Shown one piece after another: positions 43,939 through 51,916 of a DNA stretch of 64,000 nt. The stretch covers positions 1-64,000 of the forward strand of contig NZ_JAEVHL010000012.1 in NCBI RefSeq assembly GCF_016803395.1, read 5' to 3'. Within the stretch, counting starts at the first letter, position 1; each line of letters starts with the position of its first letter. The notes beneath the pieces were generated by a model. It had not been told where the DNA came from. It saw nothing but the letters and a program-made list of their open reading frames with translations, and did no database searches. A program made the position numbers and the translations under genes. The stretch comes from Micromonospora tarensis (GTDB lineage Bacteria > Actinomycetota > Actinomycetes > Mycobacteriales > Micromonosporaceae).

Positions 43939-45203
43939 GCGGCCATCTGCTCCTCAAGTTCGAGGACAACCGGCTCGTCGCGCCATCGGACCAACCGCTG
44001 TCGGGCTCGTTGAGCTCGAGCGATGCCCCGATGGTTGCCGCCGGCTTTCAGCCGATTGTAGGTGTCACCGAGCAAGGCGCAGGATCGTTCCAGCTCGCCG
44101 GTCTCGGCGTAGGCGCTCGCGAGGTCCACTGCTGCTGCGAGGGCGACATTGACGTTCGCGGGGTCGTGTTCGAGCGCTTGCACAGCACTTTCGAGCACCT
44201 CCACCGCCTGGTCGGGCTGGCCGAGAAGAAGATGGCATGTGCCCGCATAGACGTGGAGGCGGGCGCTGCTCCAGTCGCTGTAGAGACCGACACAGTCAGC
44301 CGGTGACAGTTCATTGACCGCTGCTTCTGCTCGCTGCAGAGCGGCGGTAGCCTCGCGTGGAAGCCGCAGAGCGGCATAGGCCTGGGCCTGCTCGGCGGCT
44401 ATCCGAGCTCGTGCGGCGGGGTTGAGATCTGTGGCTGCTTGGTCGGCCTCGTCGAGCAGCCGCAGGCCGATCATGACGTCACCATCGGCTTCGATCAGTG
44501 TGGCGGCTTCCGAATGGAGGTTGCTCTCGAAGATTCGCGCGGTCGCGCTGATTCTGCGGTCACCGAGCCTGTCGCCTAGTTGGCGGGCGTAGGCGCAGTG
44601 CGCGAGTGCGAGAGCACGATTGCCCTGCGCGCTCCAAAGCCTGCTGGCGACGACGGAGGCTTCGGCGAGCATGGCTCCGATATCGGCTCGGATCGGTGCG
44701 CGGCCAGCTTTGCGGTAGAGCGTCGACAGGCATTCACGGTGTGCCTCGATCAGCCCCAGTAGCGCGTCGGGTGACACAGCCTGGCGCTGCTGCGCAAGCA
44801 TGCTGGTCAGAATGGAGAAACTGTTCCACTCACCGACCAGGTAGTCGCCGCCTGGCCTGCGGGCGAGCATCTCAAGACTCGTGGAGGACGACGGACCTGG
44901 AGCAACATCGAGCGGCTGAGGCGCAGGCATCTCGCTCGGCACCTGCCGGACGCTGGCGTAACGGATCCGATCGTATTCTCGGGCCAGGCTGCCACCGGTA
45001 CGCAAGATTTCATCGCTTCGGGACCAGAAGTTCCGTCCCACTCGCTGACGTCCGGTCTCCACGTTCGCGATTGTGCTTCGTCCGTAGTTGGCGAGAGGCG
45101 CAAACGTCTCTTGTGTGTAACCGGCGGCTTTGCGGCTGCGGGCGAGCATTTGACCAAGAGCGAGCCACGCCGCGGCGATCTCTTGCGGTCGAACGTTCGG
45201 CAT
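43935..45203 (-). CDS. XRE-family regulator with TPR-like region
   Basis: 422 residues from the ATG at 45203. Helix-turn-helix YTQETFAPLANYGRSTIANV and ETGRQRVGRNFW put it in the RSTIAN group. The rest is Ala-rich helical repeats with LLGQPDQAVEVLESAVQAL, a typical TPR pattern. The upstream gene diverges (CYTH protein at 45396), with 190 bases between them that contain a -10-like box for the CYTH gene. No partner gene is coupled to this one except the convergent HAD gene. Confidence 0.85.
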   Translation of the reverse strand: MPNVRPQEIAAAWLALGQMLARSRKAAGYTQETFAPLANYGRSTIANVETGRQRVGRNFWSRSDEILRTGGSLAREYDRIRYASVRQVPSEMPAPQPLDVAPGPSSSTSLEMLARRPGGDYLVGEWNSFSILTSMLAQQRQAVSPDALLGLIEAHRECLSTLYRKAGRAPIRADIGAMLAEASVVASRLWSAQGNRALALAHCAYARQLGDRLGDRRISATARIFESNLHSEAATLIEADGDVMIGLRLLDEADQAATDLNPAARARIAAEQAQAYAALRLPREATAALQRAEAAVNELSPADCVGLYSDWSSARLHVYAGTCHLLLGQPDQAVEVLESAVQALEHDPANVNVALAAAVDLASAYAETGELERSCALLGDTYNRLKAGGNHRGIARAQRARQRLVRWRDEPVVLELEEQMAA

Positions 45204-45381
45204 CAGCCGCTCCCGATGGATACGACGAAACGTCCGCGCGAGGCGAGACGCGGTGGCGTAAGGGCACTGTAGCCGAAGAGGTGCCGTGCGTCGGGTACCC
45301 AGCGGCTGGTTCCGACATTCTTCCGACAAAGTTCCGACATCACCCTTGCGGCGTCTCGAACCCGCGTGATCTGCGATCTCG

Positions 45382-45387
45382 TATGCT
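45382..45387 (+). promoter_or_regulatory. Putative -10 box for a leaderless CYTH transcript
   Basis: TATGCT fits TANNNT and lies 8 bases before the GTG at 45396. It supports that start over the GTG at 45366, which would lie upstream of the box. Confidence 0.4.
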
Positions 45388-45395
45388 CCCTGCTC

Positions 45396-45983
45396 GTGAC
45401 CCGCGCGCTAGCCAACAGTGATCATGAGGTTGAAGCCAAGTACCGCGTCCGCGACCTGCGAGAGTTGATCAACGCGCTCGCGCAGCGGCAGGTGGTGTTG
45501 ACGGAGCCGTCGGTACAGGACGACCAGGCGTACGCACCAGCCAGCTGGTCGTACGGGATGTCGAAGATCGGTGTTCCGTTTGCGCGTCTGCGCACGCAGG
45601 AGGGTCGCCATCTGTTCACCGTGAAGAAGCCGATTGACAACGAGATGGCATGTCTAGAGCACGACTGCGTCATCCACGATCGTGACGCGATGCACGCTGC
45701 TCTCACCACGATGGGTTGGGCGCCCACCGTGCGAATCGTCAAGCAGCGCCGAACCGGCGTGTGGGACGGCGCGACGGTATGTGTAGACGTAGTCGATGGT
45801 CTCGGCACGTTCGTCGAACTGGAGCGTCTGGTTAGCTCCCAGCATTCGGGTGAGCAGGTGCAGCGCGGGCTCGATGCGATGATTCGTTTACTAGGCGTGC
45901 CGGTGCTGCGGATCGTGGATACCTACGACACGTTGATATGGAACCTGGCGAGCGCTGCCGCTAGGGCATCGGCCCCGGCCTGA
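45396..45983 (+). CDS. CYTH-domain protein (class IV adenylyl cyclase / triphosphatase)
   Basis: 195 residues from the GTG at 45396. The CYTH signature ExExK is present as EVEAKYRV. Strands with alternating Arg/Lys/Glu (ARLRTQEGRHLFTVKKP, TVRIVKQRRTGVW, VCVDVVDGLGTFVELE) build the triphosphate tunnel. Members hydrolyse thiamine triphosphate or inorganic triphosphate or, rarely, make cAMP. The substrate is not decided by sequence here. It diverges from the XRE gene at 43935-45203. Confidence 0.85.
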   Translation: MTRALANSDHEVEAKYRVRDLRELINALAQRQVVLTEPSVQDDQAYAPASWSYGMSKIGVPFARLRTQEGRHLFTVKKPIDNEMACLEHDCVIHDRDAMHAALTTMGWAPTVRIVKQRRTGVWDGATVCVDVVDGLGTFVELERLVSSQHSGEQVQRGLDAMIRLLGVPVLRIVDTYDTLIWNLASAAARASAPA

Positions 45984-46396
45984 CGTGGTCGAACCCACGC
46001 CTGACGCCGTCCCGGCTGTGAACTGACCGTCAGGCTGGATCTGCTGATGACACCGGTCAGCCTGAACTGCCGCACCCGTTAATCGTGCAGGGAGATGGGG
46101 CTTCTTACAGGGACGGCATCGCTGCCGACGCGGGTGGGAACGAACTGCTCGCCACCCAAGGGCCCGCCTGACCATGGCCGCCGCCTGCCCATCGGCGGCG
46201 GACTGGCCTGAATAGATTCGCGGTTCCGCTCCAGGCGCAGCACCTCTGCTAGGTCCGGCGGGACGAGCTGCCCCGCCTCGGCATTACTGGCCAGCAGAAG
46301 ATTGCGATGCTGCGGAGTGCGGAGTTTGAAAGGGCTTCCGGAGAGATCGCTCGGGCGCGCGGACAAGGCCGTCGCCGCTCGTGGCAGGCTGTGCGG
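45984..46396. other. Intergenic region with a terminator and possible remnant
   Basis: 413 bases between the CYTH and creatininase genes. It has a hairpin at 46030-46065. The minus strand between about 46080 and 46310 encodes a plausible polypeptide end (LVPPDLAEVLRLERNRESIQ), possibly a gene fragment, but I cannot identify it. Confidence 0.35.
46030..46065. terminator. Hairpin after the CYTH gene
   Basis: TCAGGCTG (46030-46037) and CAGCCTGA (46058-46065) pair perfectly over 8 bp around a 20-base loop, 47 bases after the CYTH stop. It is a likely factor-independent or -assisted terminator, without a T-run. Confidence 0.4.
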
Positions 46397-47107
46397 GTGA
46401 CCTTTCTGCTTCCGACCGCGACGTCTGGTGACGAGCGTGTCCGTGCTGCGCGGACGGCGGTGTTGCCGGTGGGCAGCTTTGAGCAGCACGGAGAGTTCCT
46501 GCCCTTGATCACGGACACGGCCGTTGCGTGTCTGGTGGCTGGGCGCGTTGCTGAGGACTATCCGGTGTTCTTGCTGCCGCCGCTGACGATTTCGTGTTCG
46601 CACGAGCATGCGGGGTTCGCCGGGACAGTGAGTATTAGTGCGCGCACATTGCTCACTGTGATCGAGGATGTCGACGAGTCCTTGCGGGCTTCGGGCGTGG
46701 AGAACTTGGTGATCGTGAACGGGCACGGGGGGAATTACAGCCTTCGCAACGCTGTTCAGCAGGCCACGACGGTCCGGCGGCGGATGGCGTTGTTCCCTGC
46801 TGCGGAGGAGTGGAACACCGCGCGGGTCGAGGCGGGGTGTGAGACCACCGCTCACGAGGACATGCATGGCGGGGAGCTTGAGGTCTCCCTGCTGCTGCAC
46901 GGGGCGCCGCAGCTACTGCGCGAGGGATACCAGGCGGCTGACCATTTGGCGGACGAGCGCCCTGACCTGCTCACGATTGGGATGCGGGCGTACACGTCGT
47001 CCGGGACTATTGGGCGGCCCTCGATGGGCAGCGCGGCCAAGGGTGCGGCGGTGCTGGATAGTCTGTCTCGGTCGTTCGCCCGAGTGCATGAACTGCTGGA
47101 GGGGTGA
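46397..47107 (+). CDS. Creatininase-family amidohydrolase
   Basis: 236 residues from the GTG at 46397; another GTG lies two codons earlier and the frame is open to 46307. Creatininase motifs: LPVGSFEQHGEFLPLITDT (metal ligands Glu and His in the EQHG segment), VNGHGGNYS, and an acidic EDMHGGELE. The family opens cyclic amides such as creatinine or processes redox-cofactor peptides. The role here is unknown. It is convergent with the asparaginase/PCC genes. Confidence 0.85.
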   Translation: MTFLLPTATSGDERVRAARTAVLPVGSFEQHGEFLPLITDTAVACLVAGRVAEDYPVFLLPPLTISCSHEHAGFAGTVSISARTLLTVIEDVDESLRASGVENLVIVNGHGGNYSLRNAVQQATTVRRRMALFPAAEEWNTARVEAGCETTAHEDMHGGELEVSLLLHGAPQLLREGYQAADHLADERPDLLTIGMRAYTSSGTIGRPSMGSAAKGAAVLDSLSRSFARVHELLEG

Positions 47108-47170
47108 CGCGGTCGTCGGCGCGATCTCCTGGGGCACGTCATCGATGCGCTGCCGCACCCTTTGGTTGGG

Positions 47171-47199
47171 TACGTCGACTAGCTTTTTGTTACGTCGAC
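47171..47199. repeat. Two 9-bp direct repeats TACGTCGAC
   Basis: TACGTCGAC occurs at 47171-47179 and 47191-47199, start to start 20 bases apart (about two helical turns), with a T-rich spacer. They lie between the convergent creatininase and PCC genes. A protein-binding site is possible, but the convergent location makes a promoter role unlikely. Confidence 0.4.
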
Positions 47200-47213
47200 G
47201 CGCTCGATTGTCT

Positions 47214-47672
47214 TTAAGGAAACTGTAGGAGTGGCACTCCGTAGAGGTCGTTTTGGCGGACGCGCGTCATCGTTGGTTCGACGATCTCCACGATGATCAT
47301 TTCGGTGAGGAATTGAACGGTCGCGGCGAGCAGGTGGCTGGTGTGGGCGGTGGCGCTGTGTGCTTTCAAGCCGACGGTGAGGTGGATGTGCGGCTCGACG
47401 GTGTCGGTGTCGGGGTTGTAGGCAAGGGTGCCGCCGCCGAGGGCCTCGATATTGGTCAGGTGGACTTTGGTCCATACGGGGGCGTCGGGGTTGTCGAGGC
47501 GTTCGCAGGTACCAACGATGTCCGCGGTGGCGAGGCCCGCAATAAACGTGGGGATGTAGCCCTGGCGGATGTCATGGGTGCGGCAGGTGCGGTCGAGGGC
47601 GTCGTAGAAGTCTTCCCCGTGGTCGAAGACGACGACGATGGTACGTCCGGGGACGACTTCGCGGCTGCGCAA
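47214..47672 (-). CDS. PCC (DUF296) domain protein
   Basis: 152 residues from a TTG at 47672, chosen because GAAGGAG lies 5 bases before it and the previous gene ends 11 bases upstream. The PCC/DUF296 domain of bacteria and archaea is seen in VVVFDHGEDFYDALDRTCR, GYIPTFIAGLATADIVG, and HIHLTVGLKAHSATAH (the short strand-helix with conserved His residues). In plants the domain is attached to AT-hook proteins; the bacterial form is a trimer of unknown function. It is co-transcribed with the asparaginase gene. Confidence 0.72.
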   Translation of the reverse strand: MRSREVVPGRTIVVVFDHGEDFYDALDRTCRTHDIRQGYIPTFIAGLATADIVGTCERLDNPDAPVWTKVHLTNIEALGGGTLAYNPDTDTVEPHIHLTVGLKAHSATAHTSHLLAATVQFLTEMIIVEIVEPTMTRVRQNDLYGVPLLQFP

Positions 47673-47682
47673 GAGGGCTCCT

Positions 47683-48702
47683 TCAGGCGGTCGGGGCGTT
47701 GGTGGCCGGCTGCTGCGGCCATGGCCACGGCTCGCCGGGGTAGGCCACGGCGCGAAACGCCGCTGCCGTCTCCTGGGCGTTGGCGCCTGCGGCAAGGGTG
47801 AGATGGAGCAGGATCCGGGCCTTGTATGGGTCGAGGAAGCCCGCAGGAATGAGTCCCCGTTCGGTGAGATCCCGCTCGGAGCCCGGGAAGCCGTAGGTGC
47901 TGGTGAGCACAGGTCCCGCACCGATGCGGGAGGCGAGGACCACGGGGATCTGCTGGGCGAGCGCAGTGAGGGTGGAGACCCAGGTGTCCGGGACGTGCCC
48001 GACGCCGAAGCCAGCGATGACGAGGCCGTCAAAGTGGGCTGCCGTTGCGGACAGGTAAGTCGCGTCGTCGCCGAGCGTGGCGGTGTAGAGGCCCACGCGC
48101 GGCTGGCGTACGGGTGTCGGTACAGCGTGGCGGGGGGCGGTGTGGCTGAGGAAGCGGGGTTCGCCTTCCACGACGTAGCCGAGTGGGCCGCCGTTGGGTG
48201 AGGTGAACGCCTGAGTGCTGACGGAGTGCGCTTTCCGGACACGGTCGGCGGCGTGGATCTCGTCCGCCATGACGACGAGAGCGCCCCGGTCTCGGGCATG
48301 AGGGCTGGCAGCGACCCTGGTGGCGGCGAGAAGGTTGGCGGGCCCGTCTGGACCGGCGAGGGTGGGGTTGCGCATGGCACCGGTGACGATGATGGGCTGC
48401 GGTCCGGTGTGCAGGAGATGCAAGTAGTAGGCGGTTTCTTCGAGGGTGTCCGTGCCCTGGGTGATGATGATGCCGGAGGTGTCTGCGGCGGCCTGGTGGA
48501 CGCTCCGGGCCAGGTCAGCCAGGTCGGCGAATGTCAGGGAGGCGCCGGGGCGGCTACGGAAGTTGACGACGTCGACCGCGATGCCGGTATCGGCAAGGCC
48601 AGGCACAGCGCCCACAAGATCACCGGCGGTCAGTGCGGGGACGACGCCGCCGCCCTCTGAGGTGGTCATGGCGATAGTGCCGCCAAGCCCGAAGACCGTC
48701 AC
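47683..48702 (-). CDS. L-asparaginase-type amidohydrolase
   Basis: 339 residues from the GTG at 48702; TTG at 48732 is an alternative, and the start is uncertain. Type-I/II asparaginase motifs: GLGGTIAMTTSEGG with the first catalytic Thr and IIITQGTDTLEETAYYLHLL with the second Thr-Asp pair (plus a Lys downstream). It hydrolyses asparagine (or glutamine) to the acid and ammonia. No signal peptide is visible, so it is probably cytoplasmic. The XRE gene at 48774-50288 lies 71 bases upstream on the same strand. Confidence 0.88.
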   Translation of the reverse strand: MTVFGLGGTIAMTTSEGGGVVPALTAGDLVGAVPGLADTGIAVDVVNFRSRPGASLTFADLADLARSVHQAAADTSGIIITQGTDTLEETAYYLHLLHTGPQPIIVTGAMRNPTLAGPDGPANLLAATRVAASPHARDRGALVVMADEIHAADRVRKAHSVSTQAFTSPNGGPLGYVVEGEPRFLSHTAPRHAVPTPVRQPRVGLYTATLGDDATYLSATAAHFDGLVIAGFGVGHVPDTWVSTLTALAQQIPVVLASRIGAGPVLTSTYGFPGSERDLTERGLIPAGFLDPYKARILLHLTLAAGANAQETAAAFRAVAYPGEPWPWPQQPATNAPTA

Positions 48703-48773
48703 CCGCGGCGATACTCGCTTCCCCGATGACAATGTTCTGGCCTCCCGACGGCGACGATCATCGCTGTCGAAGA

Positions 48774-50288
48774 CTAGTCGGTCAATGCGGCGGCGTCGGC
48801 GAGGTAGCGGCAGGCGCGGTCGATGCCGGCGGTAGACAGATGTCTGCTGCGGGGTTTCACAACGGCGGCGCACCCCTGGTCGGCGAGGTCTCGGCAACGA
48901 CTGGCGAGCGTCTCCCAGTTCAGATCCAGGTACTCGGTCAGGACACGCAGGCGTGCGGGCGGAGACGCAGCGGCGATAACCGACCGGCCACTGGCGTGGT
49001 TGATGGCGGCGCCGTACTGGCGCACGGTGCGGTGGTCGTCGCTGACGTCGACATGCCAGATGCCTTGGGCGCCGACCCAGTTGGCGAGCACCGCGTGACG
49101 GTCGCTATCAGTCACGAAGCCGGGTGTGCCTGCGTACTCCGGCTCGTCGGTGATGACGACCTCGATGCCGTACGACTCCATCAGTGCCACCGCCAACAGC
49201 AGGAGAATCCGCTCGCCGCGGGGGGAGGCGTCGACTGCCGCGCGAGGAATGCAGAACGCGCGGATGATGCGGTGACTTCCGGCGCGCGCGGCGGTGAGGT
49301 CCAGATACCTCAGCTTATGGGCGAACAGCAGCCAAGTGCTGGCTTCCTCGCCACGCTGTTCGCGGGTCCAGTAGGCGGGGGTCGAGGTGAGGGCTTCTGC
49401 GTGTCGGTGGATGTGTCCGGCGCAGAAGACCGACCCGAGCCACATCCGGCCGACGTCGCTAACATCCGCGGCAAGATCGTGGCTGACTGCGGATCGGCTC
49501 ATCTGCTCGTAGGAGGCCAGTTCAGCGGTGGCCTGCTCAATACGGGCGTCGTCGGCTAGCAGCGCTTCGTCAAGGTTCGCCACAGCCCACAACAGTGCGA
49601 GGACCAGTTCGTCAAGCTGGTACGCCTGCGGGATGACGAGCCGCGCGTCCGGGGGCGCCTGGGCGAGGCGTTGGCGGGCGTGGCGGGCGTCCAAGCCGAA
49701 CAGTTGGGCACCCTGATCAGTTTCGATCCGCCCTACCACCAGACTCCGTCGCGGCGTGCGCAAGAGCCGATCGTCGCAGTAACCGGCCGGTACCGCCGCG
49801 AGAACTCGGCCGTCCTCGGCCACAGCAGGATGAACGAAGGCCGGTATCGCCAGTCCAGGGAAGAACCTGCCGGCAGGTGCCCACAGGTCAACGACGTACG
49901 TCTGAGGGGCGAAATCGCCATTTGCTGCCTGGGGCGCGAGCAAGGAAAGCGCCGTTGGCCCGGGTGTTTCTGTGCGGGTGGCGACCGTGGCCCCGCGTGC
50001 GCGTCCATCGTCGAAATGTCCTGCGGTGCTGCGCGTTACCAATACTCGAAGCCGGTCGTACTCCACGGCGAGCACACCGCCGGTCTGCAGGATCTCGTCG
50101 CAACGAACCCAGAAGTCTCGGCCGATGCTCTGGCGACCGCGCTCCACGTTCGCGATCGTGCTGCGGACGTAGTGCGTTAGCGGTGCCAGCGTCTCTTGTG
50201 TGTAGCCGGCGGACTTGCGCGCTTCGGCGAGTCTCTTGCCGAGGTCAGCCCGGGCTTGGGCGAGCTCCGGCGGCGGGGCAGCGGACAC
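48774..50288 (-). CDS. XRE-family regulator with a distinct long C-terminal region
   Basis: 504 residues from the GTG at 50288, which has GGAG seven bases upstream. The helix-turn-helix is YTQETLAPLTHYVRSTIANV and ERGRQSIGRDFW (group of five). Unlike its paralogs, the C-terminal 330 residues are not simple TPR-like: they contain WAPAGRFFPGLAIPAFVHP and a folded segment with VVITDEPEYAGTPGFVTDSD that may be a ligand- or nucleotide-binding domain. The asparaginase and PCC genes follow on the same strand, so it probably controls them. Confidence 0.8.
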   Translation of the reverse strand: MSAAPPPELAQARADLGKRLAEARKSAGYTQETLAPLTHYVRSTIANVERGRQSIGRDFWVRCDEILQTGGVLAVEYDRLRVLVTRSTAGHFDDGRARGATVATRTETPGPTALSLLAPQAANGDFAPQTYVVDLWAPAGRFFPGLAIPAFVHPAVAEDGRVLAAVPAGYCDDRLLRTPRRSLVVGRIETDQGAQLFGLDARHARQRLAQAPPDARLVIPQAYQLDELVLALLWAVANLDEALLADDARIEQATAELASYEQMSRSAVSHDLAADVSDVGRMWLGSVFCAGHIHRHAEALTSTPAYWTREQRGEEASTWLLFAHKLRYLDLTAARAGSHRIIRAFCIPRAAVDASPRGERILLLLAVALMESYGIEVVITDEPEYAGTPGFVTDSDRHAVLANWVGAQGIWHVDVSDDHRTVRQYGAAINHASGRSVIAAASPPARLRVLTEYLDLNWETLASRCRDLADQGCAAVVKPRSRHLSTAGIDRACRYLADAAALTD

Positions 50289-50496
50289 GATCACGCTCCG
50301 AGGAGGACGAGCGGAACAAGCCATCAAGACATGAGCATTGAGGTGACCTACCGTCACGACTCTAGCTGGATTCCGTAAAGAAACGTGCCAGGGAAGTCCG
50401 GGTTCACGGGGCGCAGCCCGCCTTCCGCTCTGCTCTGCTCCTTACCCGCAGCAGGCGGGAAGCAGACTCGGCGATGACCGCAGACGGTATTCGAGG

Positions 50497-50521
50497 CCAA
50501 CACTGTTCAGAACAGTGCTGG
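50497..50521. terminator. Hairpin at the end of the radical SAM operon
   Basis: CACTGTTC and GAACAGTG are separated by a single base and flanked by CCAA/CTGG, giving a nearly perfect palindrome that overlaps the stop codon of the EEP nuclease gene (50507-50509). A stem with a short loop can form and may end the operon. It could also be an operator-like site. Confidence 0.45.
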
Positions 50522-51301
50522 CACGGCAGTAGTTAGCCGCTCGGCAACGGCGCGCGGGGTGACGTTGAGGCAGGCGGTGAGCGCCGCATGGTCGGTGAGC
50601 TTCGCCTGGCGGGGCTGGTGTAGGTAGGTGCTGGACACCGCCGTAGGCACGAGCGCGGCGCCGGCGTGGAGGTAGTCGAAGCGGTAGCCGCTGCCGTTCC
50701 TACCGATCCAGCTGTACGCCTGCACGTCCGGGTGCAGGGTCCGGTGGACGTCGGTGAGCTTGAGCGCGGCGAGGGCGTCGAGGAATTCGTACTCGAAGGA
50801 TTGGAAGCCGGGGTAGCGGGGTTGGTGGTCGCGGCTGATGACGTTGTAGTCCCCGCCGACGACCAGGTGTGCGCGGTCGTCGGCGGATAGCCGGGTCATG
50901 GCGTCGGTGACGGTGGTGAGGAAGGCTCGTTTCTTGGCGAGTTTGGCTGGTGCTCGGTCGCTGGAGGGGACGTAGAGGCCGAGGATGGTGACGTCGGGGT
51001 GGGTGTCGAGGGTGACGGCGGGGGCGCGGCCGGGCAGGCTGATTCCGGCGGTGAGGTCTGGGGCGGGCCGGGTCGGGATGCGGCTGGCGATAGCGCAGCC
51101 TCGGTCGCCGTCGAGTGAGGGCTGGTGGGCGACGGACATCCCGGCCGCACGAAGGCCGGTGAGCAGGTGCCGGGTGCCGGGTCCATTGCTGGTTTCGGTC
51201 AGGATGACCAAGTGGTCGTCGCGCTGGAGTAGCCAGGTCAGCAAATTCTGCGCCCGTGCGAGCGCGGCGGCCTGCACGTTGATCGTCAGGATGGACAGCA
51301 C
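50507..51301 (-). CDS. Endonuclease/exonuclease/phosphatase-family protein
   Basis: 264 residues. EEP fold elements: the N-terminal ILTINVQAAALARAQNLL strand, a Glu in ILTETSNGPG, LVVGGDYNVISRDHQP (GDxN metal/catalytic motif), and the C-terminal LTDHAALTACL (DH pair). These enzymes cut DNA, RNA, or phosphate esters of lipids and nucleotides. It is the last gene of a five-gene coupled operon, starting 15 bases after the dTMP-kinase-like stop. Substrate unknown; a nucleotide or DNA-related activity would fit the neighbours. Confidence 0.82.
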   Translation of the reverse strand: MLSILTINVQAAALARAQNLLTWLLQRDDHLVILTETSNGPGTRHLLTGLRAAGMSVAHQPSLDGDRGCAIASRIPTRPAPDLTAGISLPGRAPAVTLDTHPDVTILGLYVPSSDRAPAKLAKKRAFLTTVTDAMTRLSADDRAHLVVGGDYNVISRDHQPRYPGFQSFEYEFLDALAALKLTDVHRTLHPDVQAYSWIGRNGSGYRFDYLHAGAALVPTAVSSTYLHQPRQAKLTDHAALTACLNVTPRAVAERLTTAVPALF

Positions 51302-51316
51302 GGTGAGCCTCGCTGG

Positions 51317-51916
51317 TCAGGGGCCGTCGGCGGGTAGCAGGCCGAGGATAGTGTCCACGACCTGCTCGGGGGTGAGGCCGTGGCAGACGACGACGTGTTG
51401 GCGCCACTGCTGCCGGTGTAGGTGGCTTGCGGCCTCGCGGTAGAGGGCGAGCTCCTTCTCGGGTGAGCCGGCGAGCTCCAGCCTGGTCAGGTGCGGTCGG
51501 GCTGCCAGGCGGGTGCGAATGACCTCTGGGTGGTCCTCGAGGTAGATGACGGTGGCGGGCAGGACGTAGCGGTTGTAGGACCAGATCTCGCCGAGGTCGA
51601 GCCCGTCGATGCGTTGCAGCACTAGCGAGGAGGCGACGTACCGGTCGGTGACGACGTGCAGTCCGTCGTCGAGGCGGGGGATGATCTCTGTTTCGATGTG
51701 TGCGGCCCGGTCGGCGGCCAGGGCGAGGGCCAGGGCCTTGCCGTGTAGGAAGGATTCCTGCCTGCGCAGGAGTTGGCCCAGGGGTGTGCGGGTGGGCTCG
51801 CCGGTCAGGTGGACCCCGGTCGATCCGTGTTCGGCGAGACGGTCGGCCAGGAGGCGGGCGATCGTGGTTTTGCCGACGCCATTCGGGCCCTCGACGGCGA
51901 TGAACAGACTGCTCAC
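51317..51916 (-). CDS. Thymidylate-kinase-like P-loop protein
   Basis: 199 residues from the GTG at 51916, which overlaps the radical SAM stop (GTGA). Walker A AVEGPNGVGKTTIARLL, the DRY motif VVTDRYVASSLVLQRIDGL of dTMP kinases, and VIYLEDHPEVIRTRLAARP as the LID/Walker B area. dTMP kinase normally phosphorylates dTMP to dTDP; in this context the real substrate may be a modified or unusual nucleotide. It is a second copy beside the genome's expected tmk, which must lie elsewhere. Confidence 0.85.
   Translation of the reverse strand: MSSLFIAVEGPNGVGKTTIARLLADRLAEHGSTGVHLTGEPTRTPLGQLLRRQESFLHGKALALALAADRAAHIETEIIPRLDDGLHVVTDRYVASSLVLQRIDGLDLGEIWSYNRYVLPATVIYLEDHPEVIRTRLAARPHLTRLELAGSPEKELALYREAASHLHRQQWRQHVVVCHGLTPEQVVDTILGLLPADGP

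Noticed and set aside
46079..46900. 273-codon minus-strand open frame opposite the creatininase gene
   Set aside because: Its first half is antisense to the creatininase gene. Only the last 75 codons look protein-like, and these are listed as a possible remnant within the intergenic entry.
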